64,000 nucleotides of DNA from Microstegium vimineum (lineage: Eukaryota > Streptophyta > Magnoliopsida > Poales > Poaceae). The translations under genes were made by a program, and so were the position numbers. Under the pieces are notes generated by a model. It was not told where the DNA came from. It ran no database searches and worked only from the letters and a program-made list of their open reading frames with translations. Each line of letters begins with the position of its first letter. Positions within the stretch are counted from its first letter, which is position 1. Location: positions 57,797,527 through 57,861,526 of the forward strand of contig CM039124.1 of NCBI GenBank assembly GCA_022036555.1, written 5' to 3'. Below are positions 35,801-46,867 of this stretch, piece by piece.

Positions 35801-37862
35801 CCATCCTAAAAAGAATCCAACTATGGCATGCGTGTCAGTTAAAGTGCTCCACATTTTACCAGGTTTCTAGTAAATAGTATTCACATTTATGGCTCCAAAT
35901 TAATTTATTATGAAAATACATTTCATAATTAATCTAATGATGTTTATTTGATATAATAAAATATATATACTTTTTAATCTGATCAAACTTGGTATACTAA
36001 ACCATGACACTATTTTAGAATCGCATCCATTTAGGGACGGATGTAGTACGTTAAAATTCATTTTGCACGACTTAATTAACAAATAATGTGCCTGCTCAGT
36101 ACATGTTGAAAAAAATATTTGAAATGGACGAGTAGCATTACCAGAAAACACAGCTGGCTATTTGGAAGGTCAATTTTGGAGCTAAACCCTTGTAAGATAT
36201 TACATCCGAACTTTACAAAGGTGCTTGGGTGGAATGTAATCCAAAAGAAATTACCACTGGTTTAGACAAAAAACACCTGGAACTAAAACAAAAACTCCGC
36301 TTGCGACATTTTTTTTCTGACAAATTGTCGGACACTCATGACCTGCGTCATCTTACTTCGCCTTCTTCCTCGAGCAAATGTCTGCATCAGCACTTGGTCG
36401 ATGGCCCTCTGCTGCTGTCCTCCACCAGACCTCCACTACTGCCAGCCTCTCCCAGCCTGTCTTTTGCGCTGCCAGAGACTCCCCTGCCCGCCTCCTCCGA
36501 TGCTGACAAATTTCTCCACACTGTTGCCACAACCCTCTTGATGCCAACGCTATCGCAGCCATGAGAACAGGAAAGATGTGAAAAAGTTGGCGATCATGGA
36601 TGCAGAGGTTGGAACATGCGACCTCAGCAGCCAGCGCGATGGCTGACCTATAGAGAAGACCATGGCACCATCGAGAGCAGCCACCATCTATGCTGTGTCC
36701 TCCTGAATATGTTTAGCTCTTTGCATATGTCTGAATTTTCTTTGATTATATCCAATTTGATGTTCTGATGTGAAATTTTGAGCAACAATATGAATGTTCT
36801 GACTCTGAGCTCCAATTCCATATCAATAGGGGACCGTGATAGCTCCTGAGGATTCCATCATTTACCCAAACTGACATCAATTTCACATCATTGCTCCCAG
36901 TGCTACTTTGGCCATCGTTGTTTGCTTTTACTGTCTGTTTAAGCCACTAGGTGCTATGGCCAAGACACATCTTTGTTTCTACCTCTCCGCAATCAAATAA
37001 CAAATTACAGGCGGAAATGGATACAACGATCCTAGTGCACAAGGAATTATAGGTGTAACAAATATCAGAATATTACTAAGTTACCAAACAGGTCCTAAGG
37101 ATAATCTAGGGAATAATCGCTGTCCTAATACTAGCAGCAAATCATGCCACAGTTTAAGCACACGACTGCTTCGACCAACCGGCAAAGGAGCCTAAAAATC
37201 GCTAGAGGCCTTAAATCATTCAGAGACCACAAGTACATCCAAGTCATTACAACATGCACATGCCAGACCAAACAAATTAGCATCGAGAGCAGCAGGCAAC
37301 TGCGCGCTCAGGGCGTCAGCTGATTCGAGACACTCACCCGCATGGGGCACTTGTAGAACTTGCGACCCGGGTTCTTCAGAGTGTTGGAAGTGAGCACGAG
37401 GCAGCTCCCGGCACCGCAGGGGCACGCCTTGTCCTCCACCTCCACGCCCGCATTCACAAATCCGCCGCCGCTGCCACTACCGCCGCCACCAAACTGACCT
37501 CCTCCACCCGTATTCGGAACGGATTGAGGGCAATCCCGCGCCCAGTGCCCGGGGTCCCCGCACTTGAAGCACGATCCGCTCGCCACCTGGGCCCCGACGG
37601 TACCCGAGGCTAGGGGTTTGGAGCCGTCGGGCCGCTTGTGGGCATAGCCAAGGCCTTGCAGCTGCTGCTTCCAGGTGGAGCTGTGGCTTCCCTTGAGCGC
37701 GGCCAGGTAGGGCCCCTCAGGGGCGGCGGGTGGGGTGGAGGGGGTCGATGAGGACGAGGTGGTGGAGAGGCGGCGGCGCTTGGAGGAGTCCAGCGCGGCG
37801 GCCTCCGCGGCGTCGAGGGCCAGGAGGAAGGCCTCGTCGTCGTCCCCGTCGTCCACCGACAT
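32337..37862 (-). CDS. Zinc-knuckle (CCHC) and GRF-finger protein, three exons
   Basis: Exon 1 is 37862-37338, exon 2 is 34465-34268, exon 3 is 32744-32337; introns have GT/AG ends and both junctions are phase 0. The product is about 376 residues. Order: acidic, S/P-rich N-terminus; CCHC knuckle CFKCGDPGHWARDC (about residue 95); GRF finger 1 from CPCGAGSC, crossing the first intron, to CNFFEWCD; GRF finger 2 from CPCGAGTC, crossing the second intron, to CGFFKWCD; then knuckles CFKCGQENHWARDC and CYNCGRAGHWSRDC near the C-terminus. GRF fingers and knuckles bind single-stranded nucleic acid in other proteins (GRF occurs in TOP3A, NEIL3 and APE2). A nuclear nucleic-acid-binding role is inferred; the exact function is unknown. 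Upstream are TGGGCC-type promoter motifs (38027-38062). Confidence 0.85.
32799..32844. repeat. 46-base G tract in intron 2 of the zinc-knuckle/GRF gene
   Basis: An uninterrupted G run just upstream (in gene direction) of the exon 3 acceptor; on the transcribed strand it is a C run that acts as a long pyrimidine tract. Its true length may differ because such runs are hard to sequence. Confidence 0.8.
33796..34053. mobile_element. Stowaway MITE in intron 2 of the zinc-knuckle/GRF gene
   Basis: 258 bp, flanked by TA. The ends CTCCCTCCATCCCAAATTAT and its inverted partner on the right are near perfect; the inverted repeat continues inward (AAGACATCCCAAGAAT against ATTCTTGGAATGTCTT). Stowaway elements are mobilised by Tc1/mariner transposases. 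Confidence 0.9.
35369..35534. mobile_element. hAT-type MITE in intron 1 of the zinc-knuckle/GRF gene
   Basis: 166 bp with an 8-bp duplication CCCCTGAA (35361-35368 and 35535-35542). The ends are CAGTGGCGGAGCTA and the complement of the right end, CATGAGCGGATCTA. Eight-base duplications and CA...TG ends fit the hAT superfamily. Confidence 0.75.
35795..36046. mobile_element. Stowaway-like MITE in intron 1 of the zinc-knuckle/GRF gene
   Basis: 252 bp, flanked by TA (35793-35794, 36047-36048). The ends are CTACCTCCATCCTAAAAAG and, inverted on the right, CTACATCCGTCCCTAAATGG. Confidence 0.75.
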
Positions 37863-40800
37863 GGTCGCGAACGAGAAGCGTGGTGGGGACGGCGGTGGCG
37901 TTTGAGTTTTGGGGAGGGTTTGGGGCGGGGAAAACCGGGAAGACTAGACGGTGCGCACCGCTGTGCCTGTGAAAGGGGGAAAATGAGTACGTAATGGGCG
38001 GTGGCTGGCTTGGTAACGGTGGTTGCAGCTGGGCCACTATGACATTTTGAAACTGTTGGCCCATATTCATTTTCTTTTGAATTGAGAGCACAACAGTTTT
38101 GTATCGACTGAAGGATCCCTCCAGTATATAATAAGAAAATATATTACACGAACAATCTTAGAGACTTGTTATTAATCTATAAATCGGCGAAATGTGGTGC
38201 TGGAGAAATGATGTTGAAATATTTACAGGTTCACAAGTTTTAAATCCAAATTTGCATTCTTCCTATGAGCATATGCATTTTATGAATTACATATATAAGA
38301 GGATCCCGCTCTTGTTTGTTTACTCCAATGAGAGCTTTTGGAGTTTCAAGAAACAGCCATTACTTTGATCACCATAGAAAAACAGTGTTTTTGCTTAAAA
38401 AAACTAAGAGAACAGAAACAGATATTCTATCAGCCAATGAAACAGGTCAACGTTGTAATTACATGTTTTAAAAACACTCAGAAACAGATTCAATATCGAA
38501 CCTGTAAAAGAGTGATAAGGTAAACAGTCATTCTTAATCCCTTATTCCCATTTGTAATGTTACTATCATTTAGATCTAATCATGACTTCAGTAAACATTT
38601 CTCACAAATCGAACATTAGTTTCTACAAGTAAACATCATTTGCTAATTGGAAACGCAAGATCATCATACTTACTAATCTTGAATTACTATAGTAATAAAA
38701 TGACTTCCAAAAAAATGCTCTAGAATTCTTAACTCAAAAACACCGAGAACCATAGTTGTCTTGGTACGATCCTGATTTCTCAACTTCGAGCCTGAAAGAC
38801 AGGGTGCGGCCCTGATTTCTCCTTTTGGCGGGACAGATACACATTCTGCATGGTGAGCAAATTCATCAATGATTTTCTAATCACTTCTCAGGACTATTTC
38901 AAGTTTCTGCGACCTGCAAAACAGGAAGTACTGGACTTTTAGTTCATCATATATAATATCTTAATCGAGAGATATTGATGTGCAGCAGGGATAAAAAGAG
39001 GTACCAACCAGGGAACCAGAACCACCAATTACCATCACCAGTACATTCATTCAAAATCCCAAGTGTAATTGATGTTTCAAAATTACTAAATTGCTAATCC
39101 ACATATATCAATTTATTGCATAACCAAAATATTGCGATCTCAAAATATTTTTTAGAGCGGTAACAGAGAGACTTTAATTCATCTACAAATTCATGCAAGC
39201 AGCATCAGTTCTTCATGACTTCATGTGACAAGAATATCAATGGCATGTAACCGGATCATGGCACTAAGAAAACAACCCACCTCCCAGGGGAAAAATAGAG
39301 AAGAGAGAAATACATAATTTATTTTCTTACTCTGAAGCATGACAATCTCCAGCAAGTGTCTGACAAATAAAAAAACTATTCAAGCTCATGTTGCCTATCA
39401 GTCAGAAAAATAGTATATGTAAGAAAATATGTTTCGGAGCAGTAAGTATCAATTTTTTTTTTATGTTTATTAGGATCAGTAAGCTGCACAGGTTAGTGGC
39501 AGCTTGCTTTCCACCTTGTATAGTGATTTTCTCTGACTCATAAAGCGGAATCACAAACAGTACAGGAATATTGGGATAATATTTTAATTTATTTTTCATA
39601 AACATGCATGGAACTATGCAGGTGGAGAAAATGAGTAGCAGAGGATACAATATTACAGAGCTGAGATAATCCATCCAAAAGCACAGACATTTAAGCATAG
39701 CCAAAGGCGTGGTTAAAAGTTTCCAATGACCCTTGGCAGTAATGTTGGAGTAATCTTCATCTTGGACCTCTTCATGTTCATCAAAATATTCGACAGACTG
39801 TACGAGGTGTTTTCCACACCATGAGCTGGCCTAGTATAGATTCACCAGCAATTAAATTTGATTTGATTGACTGAGCAAGATTGCAGATAACCGACTACAG
39901 TTCGCAATCACACTCCAAAAGGAGCCGGCAAAGCCATCAGCCCATCAATGCTCACAACCTTGGCATTTTTCTGCAGTGACCAATGTACCAATCTGAATGT
40001 GAGTTAACCAGCAACCGCATCAAAGGAGGCAACCATATGAAGAGGGCTAGACAATGTACTGTTGTCTGTTGATGTCACACTTTCCATCCACAGCTTTGTA
40101 AGGGTATTCATCTTCAATATTAATGCCTCCATTCTTTATAAGTCAAATGCAGCATCCATTAGCCCACCATTGCAGCCACTGTTCCCTCCATCAGTGAGCA
40201 CTCTCAAGCTCCTTCTCATAGCAGTAACAATTTGGTTAATGCTTTCTACTATGCTTACTGTAGAGAAAACCCAGTAACTTCCTGCACACCATTACTGAAG
40301 AAGAACAAATTGTAAACGATAGAAATAGTCTCCTTCCCAGACTGCATAAGGTATCATAGTACTGACTTTATACATATGAAAATTGTGTACTGATTTATAA
40401 CATATATAAACTACAATCTGTAATGGAATAATTTGTTTTGCAGTATTTGCCTTTTTTTTATCCTCATGGGCAATATTACAAGCGACCATAGTTGTTTTGA
40501 TAGTCTATTACAATAACTACAGATTGGTAATACTACAAAGATGATACTTCCCAAGTACCATCAAACAAACATGCTGTGCATAACTGCATATATGACACAG
40601 CATGTGATAGCCCAAAGAACGCCAAAATAGCTTCGCTGCAAAATCTGGTTGTAGTATCCCTTCAAAAAGGAAGCCTGGTTAAGGTCCTCTAGCATCTGAT
40701 CGATAGATACTACTAACAGGATCTGCAGTTGAAAGACCACAACAAAAATAATACCAAAAGAGTTGCCTTACACCAGAAAAGCAATTTGGAAGATAGCTAA

Positions 40801-41861
40801 ACTGTAAGCAAAATAGGGAAAGCACAACACACAGGGCAAATCAAAAAATAATGGGGCCAGTTCCGTCCAAATTCCACACAACACTGAGTCATGGCCCTTG
40901 CTTCAACCAGAAGAAAAGAACCATGAAAACAAGCCCCTTCTGTTCAGTTCATCTAACCCATTGGGCAAGAAAAATCCAAGCACAAAGGTGAACCACCTAC
41001 TTCAACAATGCTAATAATAATACTCCAAACAATAGGTGTGTTGATTAACCTGATATGTCACAAAGGAAAAGATATCTCATATCTTCGCAAAGGAAAAGAT
41101 CCAACTTCACTATAGCTTTTTTAGATCTACGGCTTGTTGTGATAGGGGAGGGGGGATCTATTTTTTTCAACAAAAAACAGTGTACTTGAAGAAATAATTT
41201 AAGCATCAGTCAGAAACCTGCACATCTTTGCAACATTTAAAGGCCAGGAGACTTGGCAGATTTATATGAACCCTAAAAGATCTAATGCAAAACAGAACTG
41301 TGTGCATTGTGTGGTACAAGGCTGCCAGCAGGTGCAAAAGGTCTTCAGGAGTTGCTTGCTAAGGCATTTGCTGTAGGCCATTGATCTATTTTGGTTCTAA
41401 GGCTCTACCCGTCTTAGATGGGTCGCTTTGTCTCTGGGATTTTTAGTGTGTGTGCGTTGGGTGGGGGGTGGGGGGGGGGGGGGATTTCCTTCCCCTTTGT
41501 TTCCTTTTATCTTCTTAATGAAATGGTACACGGTTCTTCCACGTATTCGAGAAGAAAAAAAATCTGAATCTATCGTTAAAGAATTGAGGAATCACATCTG
41601 CTCAATAGTAAGAATTGATCGACATAAGTTAAGTCGAAGACCTGCTCTGGCAAAACTATGAATTTTGTGTGACTGAGACATCATCAATAATAAACATCTG
41701 GAAAAATAAGAATGCAGCTTAAATCTCATAGTCACCAACCTGTTTCAGCACTCGATGTATTTCTCTGCAAATAATGAGCAATAAACTGGCTCCTACCAGA
41801 AGTAGATATCGTCGTTCTAGTTGTAGAGGTCATATTTGCACATGATTTCCCATCCTTCTTC
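37863..41861. other. Intergenic region between the two host genes
   Basis: AT-rich. The first 230 bp are the probable promoter of the zinc-knuckle/GRF gene. A minus-strand segment near 39722-39800 reads a plausible acidic peptide (SVEYFDEHEEVQDEDYSNIT) but has no clear exon context. A short AG...GT bounded segment near 41740-41775 could be an untranslated exon of the PORR gene. Neither is strong enough to call. Confidence 0.45.
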
Positions 41862-43139
41862 TCAGCTGTCCCAACATACTTTGGATTCCAGTTCAATAGG
41901 CTTCCCCCTCCGCCGGCACCTTATGATTTCCTGTGACTGCTCCATCAACTCAACATATTTCTTGCGCACTTCCAACATCGGGTGCTCCTCAATTGCAGTG
42001 TCTTCTCCAGCCATGTATGCCTCTTTGAGGACAACAAAGCATGTCTTCTCCTTTAACAACAAATAAAACACATGCGGGTGCCGCTCAAACACAAGATGGA
42101 ATTTCTGTGGTAACCCCAGGTGCTGCCGGAGGCAGCCTAATCGCCGCCTCTCAGCAGAGCATGTCACAAACAGACTAAGCAGCTCATGGAGCACCCCGAC
42201 TGCCCGCTTCTCTGAAACATCACTACCCCGATTGATGTGGCTGAAATCCTCATATGGAGAAACATAAGGGAGCCTCTGGAACCGTTCCAACCAGTCCTTA
42301 ATCTTTTGCTTCAACCGAAAACCCTTTGACGGGAAGAGCGGGACAGACACTTCTTCCACTGACCCCAACTTCCTCATAGCATTCAGCTGGAGAACTGACA
42401 GAGGCATTTCTTCATCCTTGTCATCGTCAATTAGCCCCAATTCCCTCCAATCGTCACCATCTCCTGAAACTACAATCTTGAATCCATCCTGTGCAATGTC
42501 GTGATCTAGGTCCTTAAAGTAGTCCTCCGGGATGCCAAGATGCCAGAGCATGCCCTGCGCGAAGCGGAGCGGGAGACGGCGTCGCGGGCTCATCAGGAGG
42601 ACGCGGCGCAGGCGGGCACAGACATCGGCACGGCGGGCCGCGAAGACGTCCCGCTCCTCCCGCAGGAGTCGGGCGGCGGCATCGGAGAGCCGGAACCAGG
42701 GGGTGTTGTGCTGCCCCACGGACTCGACGAAGGCGGCGGGGAAGCGGCGGAGGAAAGCGGTGACCCGGCGGTCGGGGATCTCGAGCAAGGGGCCGAGCTT
42801 GGAGACCGCAGATACGGGGGTGGGCGACGGGGAGAGGATGCGCGCGAGGGAGACGAGCGGGCGGATGTCGCGCGCGTGGGAGAGCTCGGGGACGGCATCG
42901 AACGAGGTGTCCTTCTTCCACCGCATCGTCACGTTCACGTACGCCATGGTCTGGAGGTGGACGGCGAGGGGATGGAGAGGCTCGAGCGACCGAGGTTTCG
43001 CGATGGACTGCATGGTGCGGGGTTTAGGGGGTTTCCGGAATCTTTGGACTGAGGCAGCGATGGTGGAGGAAAAAGAAGGGCTGTGTCTGCTCCTGTCCCG
43101 CACATGCGCGGGTGACTCCTTCCCCGGCGGCGCTCTCAC
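41862..43139 (-). CDS. PORR-domain organelle RNA-binding protein, WTF9-like
   Basis: A single exon of 425 residues. The PORR domain (plant organelle RNA recognition, PF11955) fills about residues 65-400. It opens with YVNVTMRWKKDTSFDAVPEL, continues with FLRRFPAAFVESV, NTPWFRLSDAAARLLREE, LPLRFAQGMLWHLGIPEDYF, LPYVSPYEDFSHI, EKRAVGVLHELLSLFV and LPQKFHLVFERHPHVFYL, and ends with LEVRKKYVELM. The R/S/P-rich, acid-poor N-terminus fits a mitochondrial targeting peptide. A second ATG at residue 43 (position 43013) could be the true start, since homology begins only near residue 65. PORR proteins bind group II introns and promote their splicing; WTF9 in Arabidopsis acts on mitochondrial introns. 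The closest match by eye is the WTF9 type; the substrate here is inferred. The start codon is only 68 bp from a transposon. Confidence 0.9.
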   Translation of the reverse strand: MRAPPGKESPAHVRDRSRHSPSFSSTIAASVQRFRKPPKPRTMQSIAKPRSLEPLHPLAVHLQTMAYVNVTMRWKKDTSFDAVPELSHARDIRPLVSLARILSPSPTPVSAVSKLGPLLEIPDRRVTAFLRRFPAAFVESVGQHNTPWFRLSDAAARLLREERDVFAARRADVCARLRRVLLMSPRRRLPLRFAQGMLWHLGIPEDYFKDLDHDIAQDGFKIVVSGDGDDWRELGLIDDDKDEEMPLSVLQLNAMRKLGSVEEVSVPLFPSKGFRLKQKIKDWLERFQRLPYVSPYEDFSHINRGSDVSEKRAVGVLHELLSLFVTCSAERRRLGCLRQHLGLPQKFHLVFERHPHVFYLLLKEKTCFVVLKEAYMAGEDTAIEEHPMLEVRKKYVELMEQSQEIIRCRRRGKPIELESKVCWDS

Positions 43140-43154
43140 TCACCTCACCCTAAG

Positions 43155-43188
43155 CCCCCCCCCCCCCCCCCCCCCCCACCCCCCCCCT
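43155..43188. repeat. C tract upstream of the PORR gene
   Basis: A run of C interrupted by one A, followed by a T run. It lies between the PORR start codon and the next transposon, so the gene's core promoter would have to be inside the transposon. Confidence 0.85.
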
Positions 43189-43206
43189 TTTTTTTTACAA
43201 GGCTAA

Positions 43207-44279
43207 GGCCCTGTTTGGAAGCCTAGTATTTGACCAAAACCATTGTAAATTTCAGACCACAATTTTTTATGACATAAGCCCCAATTACATGTTTGGATGA
43301 ATGGTGAGCCCAATAGTTTTACAACCAGTTTGGCCTAAAACCGCTGAAAAAAAAAGTTGTCTCCAGAGGCCTGGAAAAAACACGTTAACTATCGGGCTCA
43401 TCGCTTGTTCACTCGCTCGTGCGGAACCAGGCGCTCGTGCCCAAAACATGTAAAGATACAAGCTTCTGAGGTTTTTAAGGATCCTCGAATAGAGAGATAT
43501 TCCTAGGTTACGAAAGAAAGTTTGCTTTGTGGCCATCCATTTAGTAACTCAAAAGATATCTTATTTCCTTGTAATTTTAACAATATTTCATCCTCAAATT
43601 TGTAACTTTGTGTTGCAGATTAGAGGCTGCAAAATGTGAAGATCTTGCAAGGTTATGGCCTAGTTTGAGTTCAAAGAAGTTCTATTGTGTTTGTCATATC
43701 GGTATCTACCTATGTTGTCCATGTGTTTATTGAGGTAGTGCTTAAATTATGGCACTAGTCAACTTTTCTAAGATGTCTTTGATGCACAATCTTGTTTCTC
43801 TATTTGACCATTAATAAGCTTCTTGTATCTTGTGCTTATGGCATACAAGAATGTGTATTTACAGCTTTGTTAAACTTGCCGGTAAAACATTACATGTAAC
43901 CTGCTGAGAAGTTGCTATTTGTGTTTTTGAGATGCACAACACAAGTTTATAACTTGACTACTCAGTCACGTGTCCCAGATTCTTCTTGATTTGATGGCCC
44001 TTTTTTTTAGATTTCATTTTTTATATTTATGTATTGATGCTTGCTATGGTCTATCAAAGGAGAAAAGATGTATGTCAATGCTATTTTAGATGCATCATGC
44101 ATGAGATGCGCTAGGTCAGGTAGCCAGCGTTTCTGTCAAACATACCAGCAAAAGCATGTCACTTCATCCTAACACCATTTTACAGGTGTAAATGAAACCG
44201 TTGGTTTTCTTGTGCACACTAAGTTACAGGCGGATAGTACTTACAAGTGTTAAAAATTACCAAACTTCCAAACAGGGCC
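43207..44279. mobile_element. TAA-flanked DNA transposon, 1.07 kb, non-autonomous
   Basis: Perfect 15-bp inverted ends GGCCCTGTTTGGAAG, flanked by TAA (43204-43206 and 44280-44282). No transposase motif was seen. TAA targets point to PIF/Harbinger. Its right TAA is at the same time the left TAA of the next MITE. Confidence 0.75.
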
Positions 44280-44365
44280 TAAGGGCATCCACAATGACTA
44301 GCTCATAAGCTATCTCTAAATATTCTTTTCATATTTTAATAGATAAGATAGAAAAGCTAGCTCAT

Positions 44366-45566
44366 TGTCGGTGTTTCGACCCAGGGGGTCAATCACCAAC
44401 TAGTAAACTTGAATATTGCGTGCTCCCACTCCCAGATGTGATGCAAGAAGAACACAGTATTTATCCTGGTTTGGGCAAAGAAGGCCCTACGTCTAGCGGG
44501 AAGGAAGAATTGTATTATCTCACACTGAAGTGCTCGTACAGGGGGGAGTACAAACTGGTTTACACGGGGGTGCTCGGAGCAAGCTGAGGCTCAGGACTAG
44601 CTGGGCTACCCTAGGTGACTCGGTTGATTGCTTAAGATATTGATCAAGAAATCATTGGATTGTGTTGGGTTCGGAGGTGGCCCTCTGTTCTCTGTCCGAT
44701 GCCCTCCCTACTATCCCAGCGTCCCCTTTTATAGACCAAGAGGAGACCTGAGGGTACAGAGGTCCTAGACTGTAGCGGCATGGGAGGCGTGTCCATGGCG
44801 CCATGCTTGCGGTGGGACGTCGATTGCCGTAGCGGTATGGCCTTTCGGTTCTTCCGGTGCTTCAGGGCATGGTGATAGCGGACTGGACGCTGTCGAACAT
44901 CATGGTGTAGGACGATCGGCCTCCAGTGGACGGGTACGAGCTCCGCGGTTGGCGCGGGATGGAGTGGACGGGTTCCATGCCGTAGTGATTGGAGATGAGG
45001 GTCGAGCTCCCGGATCGAGGAGTATCGAGGCCTGCATGATCCTGACGCATCCCTGAAAACACGGTCGAGGGCTGTCCCATTCAAGATTCGAGGGGGTGCT
45101 TTCGGCCTCCGTACTCAAGGCGTGGCTACAGTGGTCGCACGATCGATGGATAACCCGGGTATGGGTGACGAGTTGATGGATTTGACCATGGTAGTGGCCG
45201 CCCATGGCGTTAGGCGGGAGCAGGTAGGTGCATTGGATTTCTTTTACCCCATACCGGGAGTGGGTGAGTCGATCGAGCCTCCTGCTCGCGGGTCGTTCGA
45301 TCGCCCCCCCCCCCCCCCCCCCCCCGTCCGTCATTCGAGGGTCGAGGCAGGGGGTCGTTCGATCGACCCCTCTTCCGTTGTCCGAGGGATCGAGGTCGAG
45401 GGGAGTCCTGCCTACTGTGCCCTTAATAATGGGTCGGCCCATGACTGGTCGTGTTTGATGGGGAGGTAGGCCTCTGCTCGATGGGCCTTCCATTATAGGT
45501 TGGATGGCTTTTGGATTTTGCCTGAATATTAAGCACTAAATCGACCCCTTACCTTTGTACTCGACA
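44366..45566 (-). repeat. 3' LTR of element 2
   Basis: 1201 bp. On the minus strand it begins TGTCGAGTACAAAGGTAAGG and ends GAAACACCGACA, related to the element 1 LTR. TATAAAA (minus) at 44727-44733. A C tract at 45304-45325 is absent from the other LTR. Confidence 0.9.
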
Positions 45567-46867
45567 GTAGCCCCCGAGCCTCTATGCGGATAAGGTGAAT
45601 CCGTATAGAGGCTATTGCTGATGATCTGTGGGGTTGAAGTACCTAGTCTCGAGGCGTAGGGTTTTGTTACGTTATCTCGCCGTGGGGGCGTGCGAGCGTC
45701 CCCCGCGGGGGTAGCCCTCAAGGCCCTAGAGGAGTGATTAAGAATTCCTCTGTGGGCTTTTGATTTGTGTCTTATCGAGTGGGATCAGTATTAACTGGAG
45801 TCATAGTGCCCCATCGAGGGTCAACTCTGTCTGCCAGGCCCCGAGTGTTTTCGACCCTCTTTCGTCGAGGGTGTCGTGCGTAGTCTAGCCCTCGAGCCTC
45901 GCATGGCTGGGCTTTTGCTACCTCATAACGTCCTTCCCACGGATCCTTGCGCTCGGATTGTGGGGTGAAGAGCATCGTGCTATCCTCGTCTGGACGAGCC
46001 TCGAAGTCCTCAGTGAGCCGGTAACGGGGAGATCCATGCGAGAACTCATGCCCCCTTCGACAGGGGTCGACAGAAGCCCTGAGGCGTTCTCATTATGCAA
46101 AACCATGTGGATTACCTAGGTGCCAACTCTGTTCGATGAGAGTCGGTGGCTCGATGCCTCCCGTCGTAGGGATCCTTGGGTATTTCCTGGTTATGTCTTA
46201 GATATGTCCCGGGGAGACTCGAGAGTTCGTTCTCGAGCTGGGCTTCGTACTGGCTCCCCCTGGGTCATCCCTGACTCGGGTACTCGAGGGCGACTGTCGA
46301 ACCCTGTTTGGGGCCAGCCTTCACCCCCTCGAGATTTGGGGGTGGACCGGAGTCCGTTTTACTTCCCTAGGAAGGAACCGCTCGAGAGCGGCTGTCGAAA
46401 CCCTTTCGAGGGCCATCCTTCGCTCCCTCGAGAGTTCGATGGACGGGTCGACGCCCGTTGCTTACCTCCGAAGACAACACCCATATTTGTCCGTCGTCCG
46501 CCGTAAGCGCGCCTTTTTAGGAGGTGTCCGTTCGACTGCAATCGTAGCAGGCGTAGGGTGCGGCGAGGAGTGCGGTGACATGACAGGTGCGCCTTATCCT
46601 ATGGAATCTAAGGGGGCGGTAGGTAGGTGCATTAAATGCGGAGATTTACCTGCCTTTTTGACGGATCCGCTCGTTGCGGTTCCGGTTATAAATACGGGGG
46701 CAGGGGTTCGGCTTCCTTACGCTTGCCTTTGCCTTCCTAGCCTTCTTTCTCGCGCCATTGCCTTCGTCGCCCTCTGAGCCCGATCTTTGCGTGCGCGAGT
46801 AAGGAGAGGAAAGATCGGGAACGCACCTTCAACCCCTGCTTCTGAGCGCATCCGCTTTCCTACTGCC
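45567..46867 (-). promoter_or_regulatory. Polypurine tract, hairpins and minisatellite of element 2
   Basis: Next to the LTR, minus-strand GAGGCTCGGGGGCTAC is the polypurine tract. It adjoins a stem formed by GCCTCTATGCGGAT and ATCCGTATAGAGGC (45579-45614). A second stem around AGAGGAGTGATTAAGAATTCCTCT lies near 45727-45751. Minisatellite units follow at 46270-46450, then TATAAATA (46687-46694) in front of the antisense gene. Confidence 0.6.
46687..46694 (+). promoter_or_regulatory. TATA box of the antisense gene, element 2
   Basis: TATAAATA, 174 bp before the ATG at 46868, matching the element 3 spacing. Confidence 0.6.

Noticed and set aside
36229..36564. 111-residue open frame inside intron 1 of the zinc-knuckle/GRF gene
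   Set aside because: L/S/P-rich, no motif, and opposite to the gene; treated as chance.
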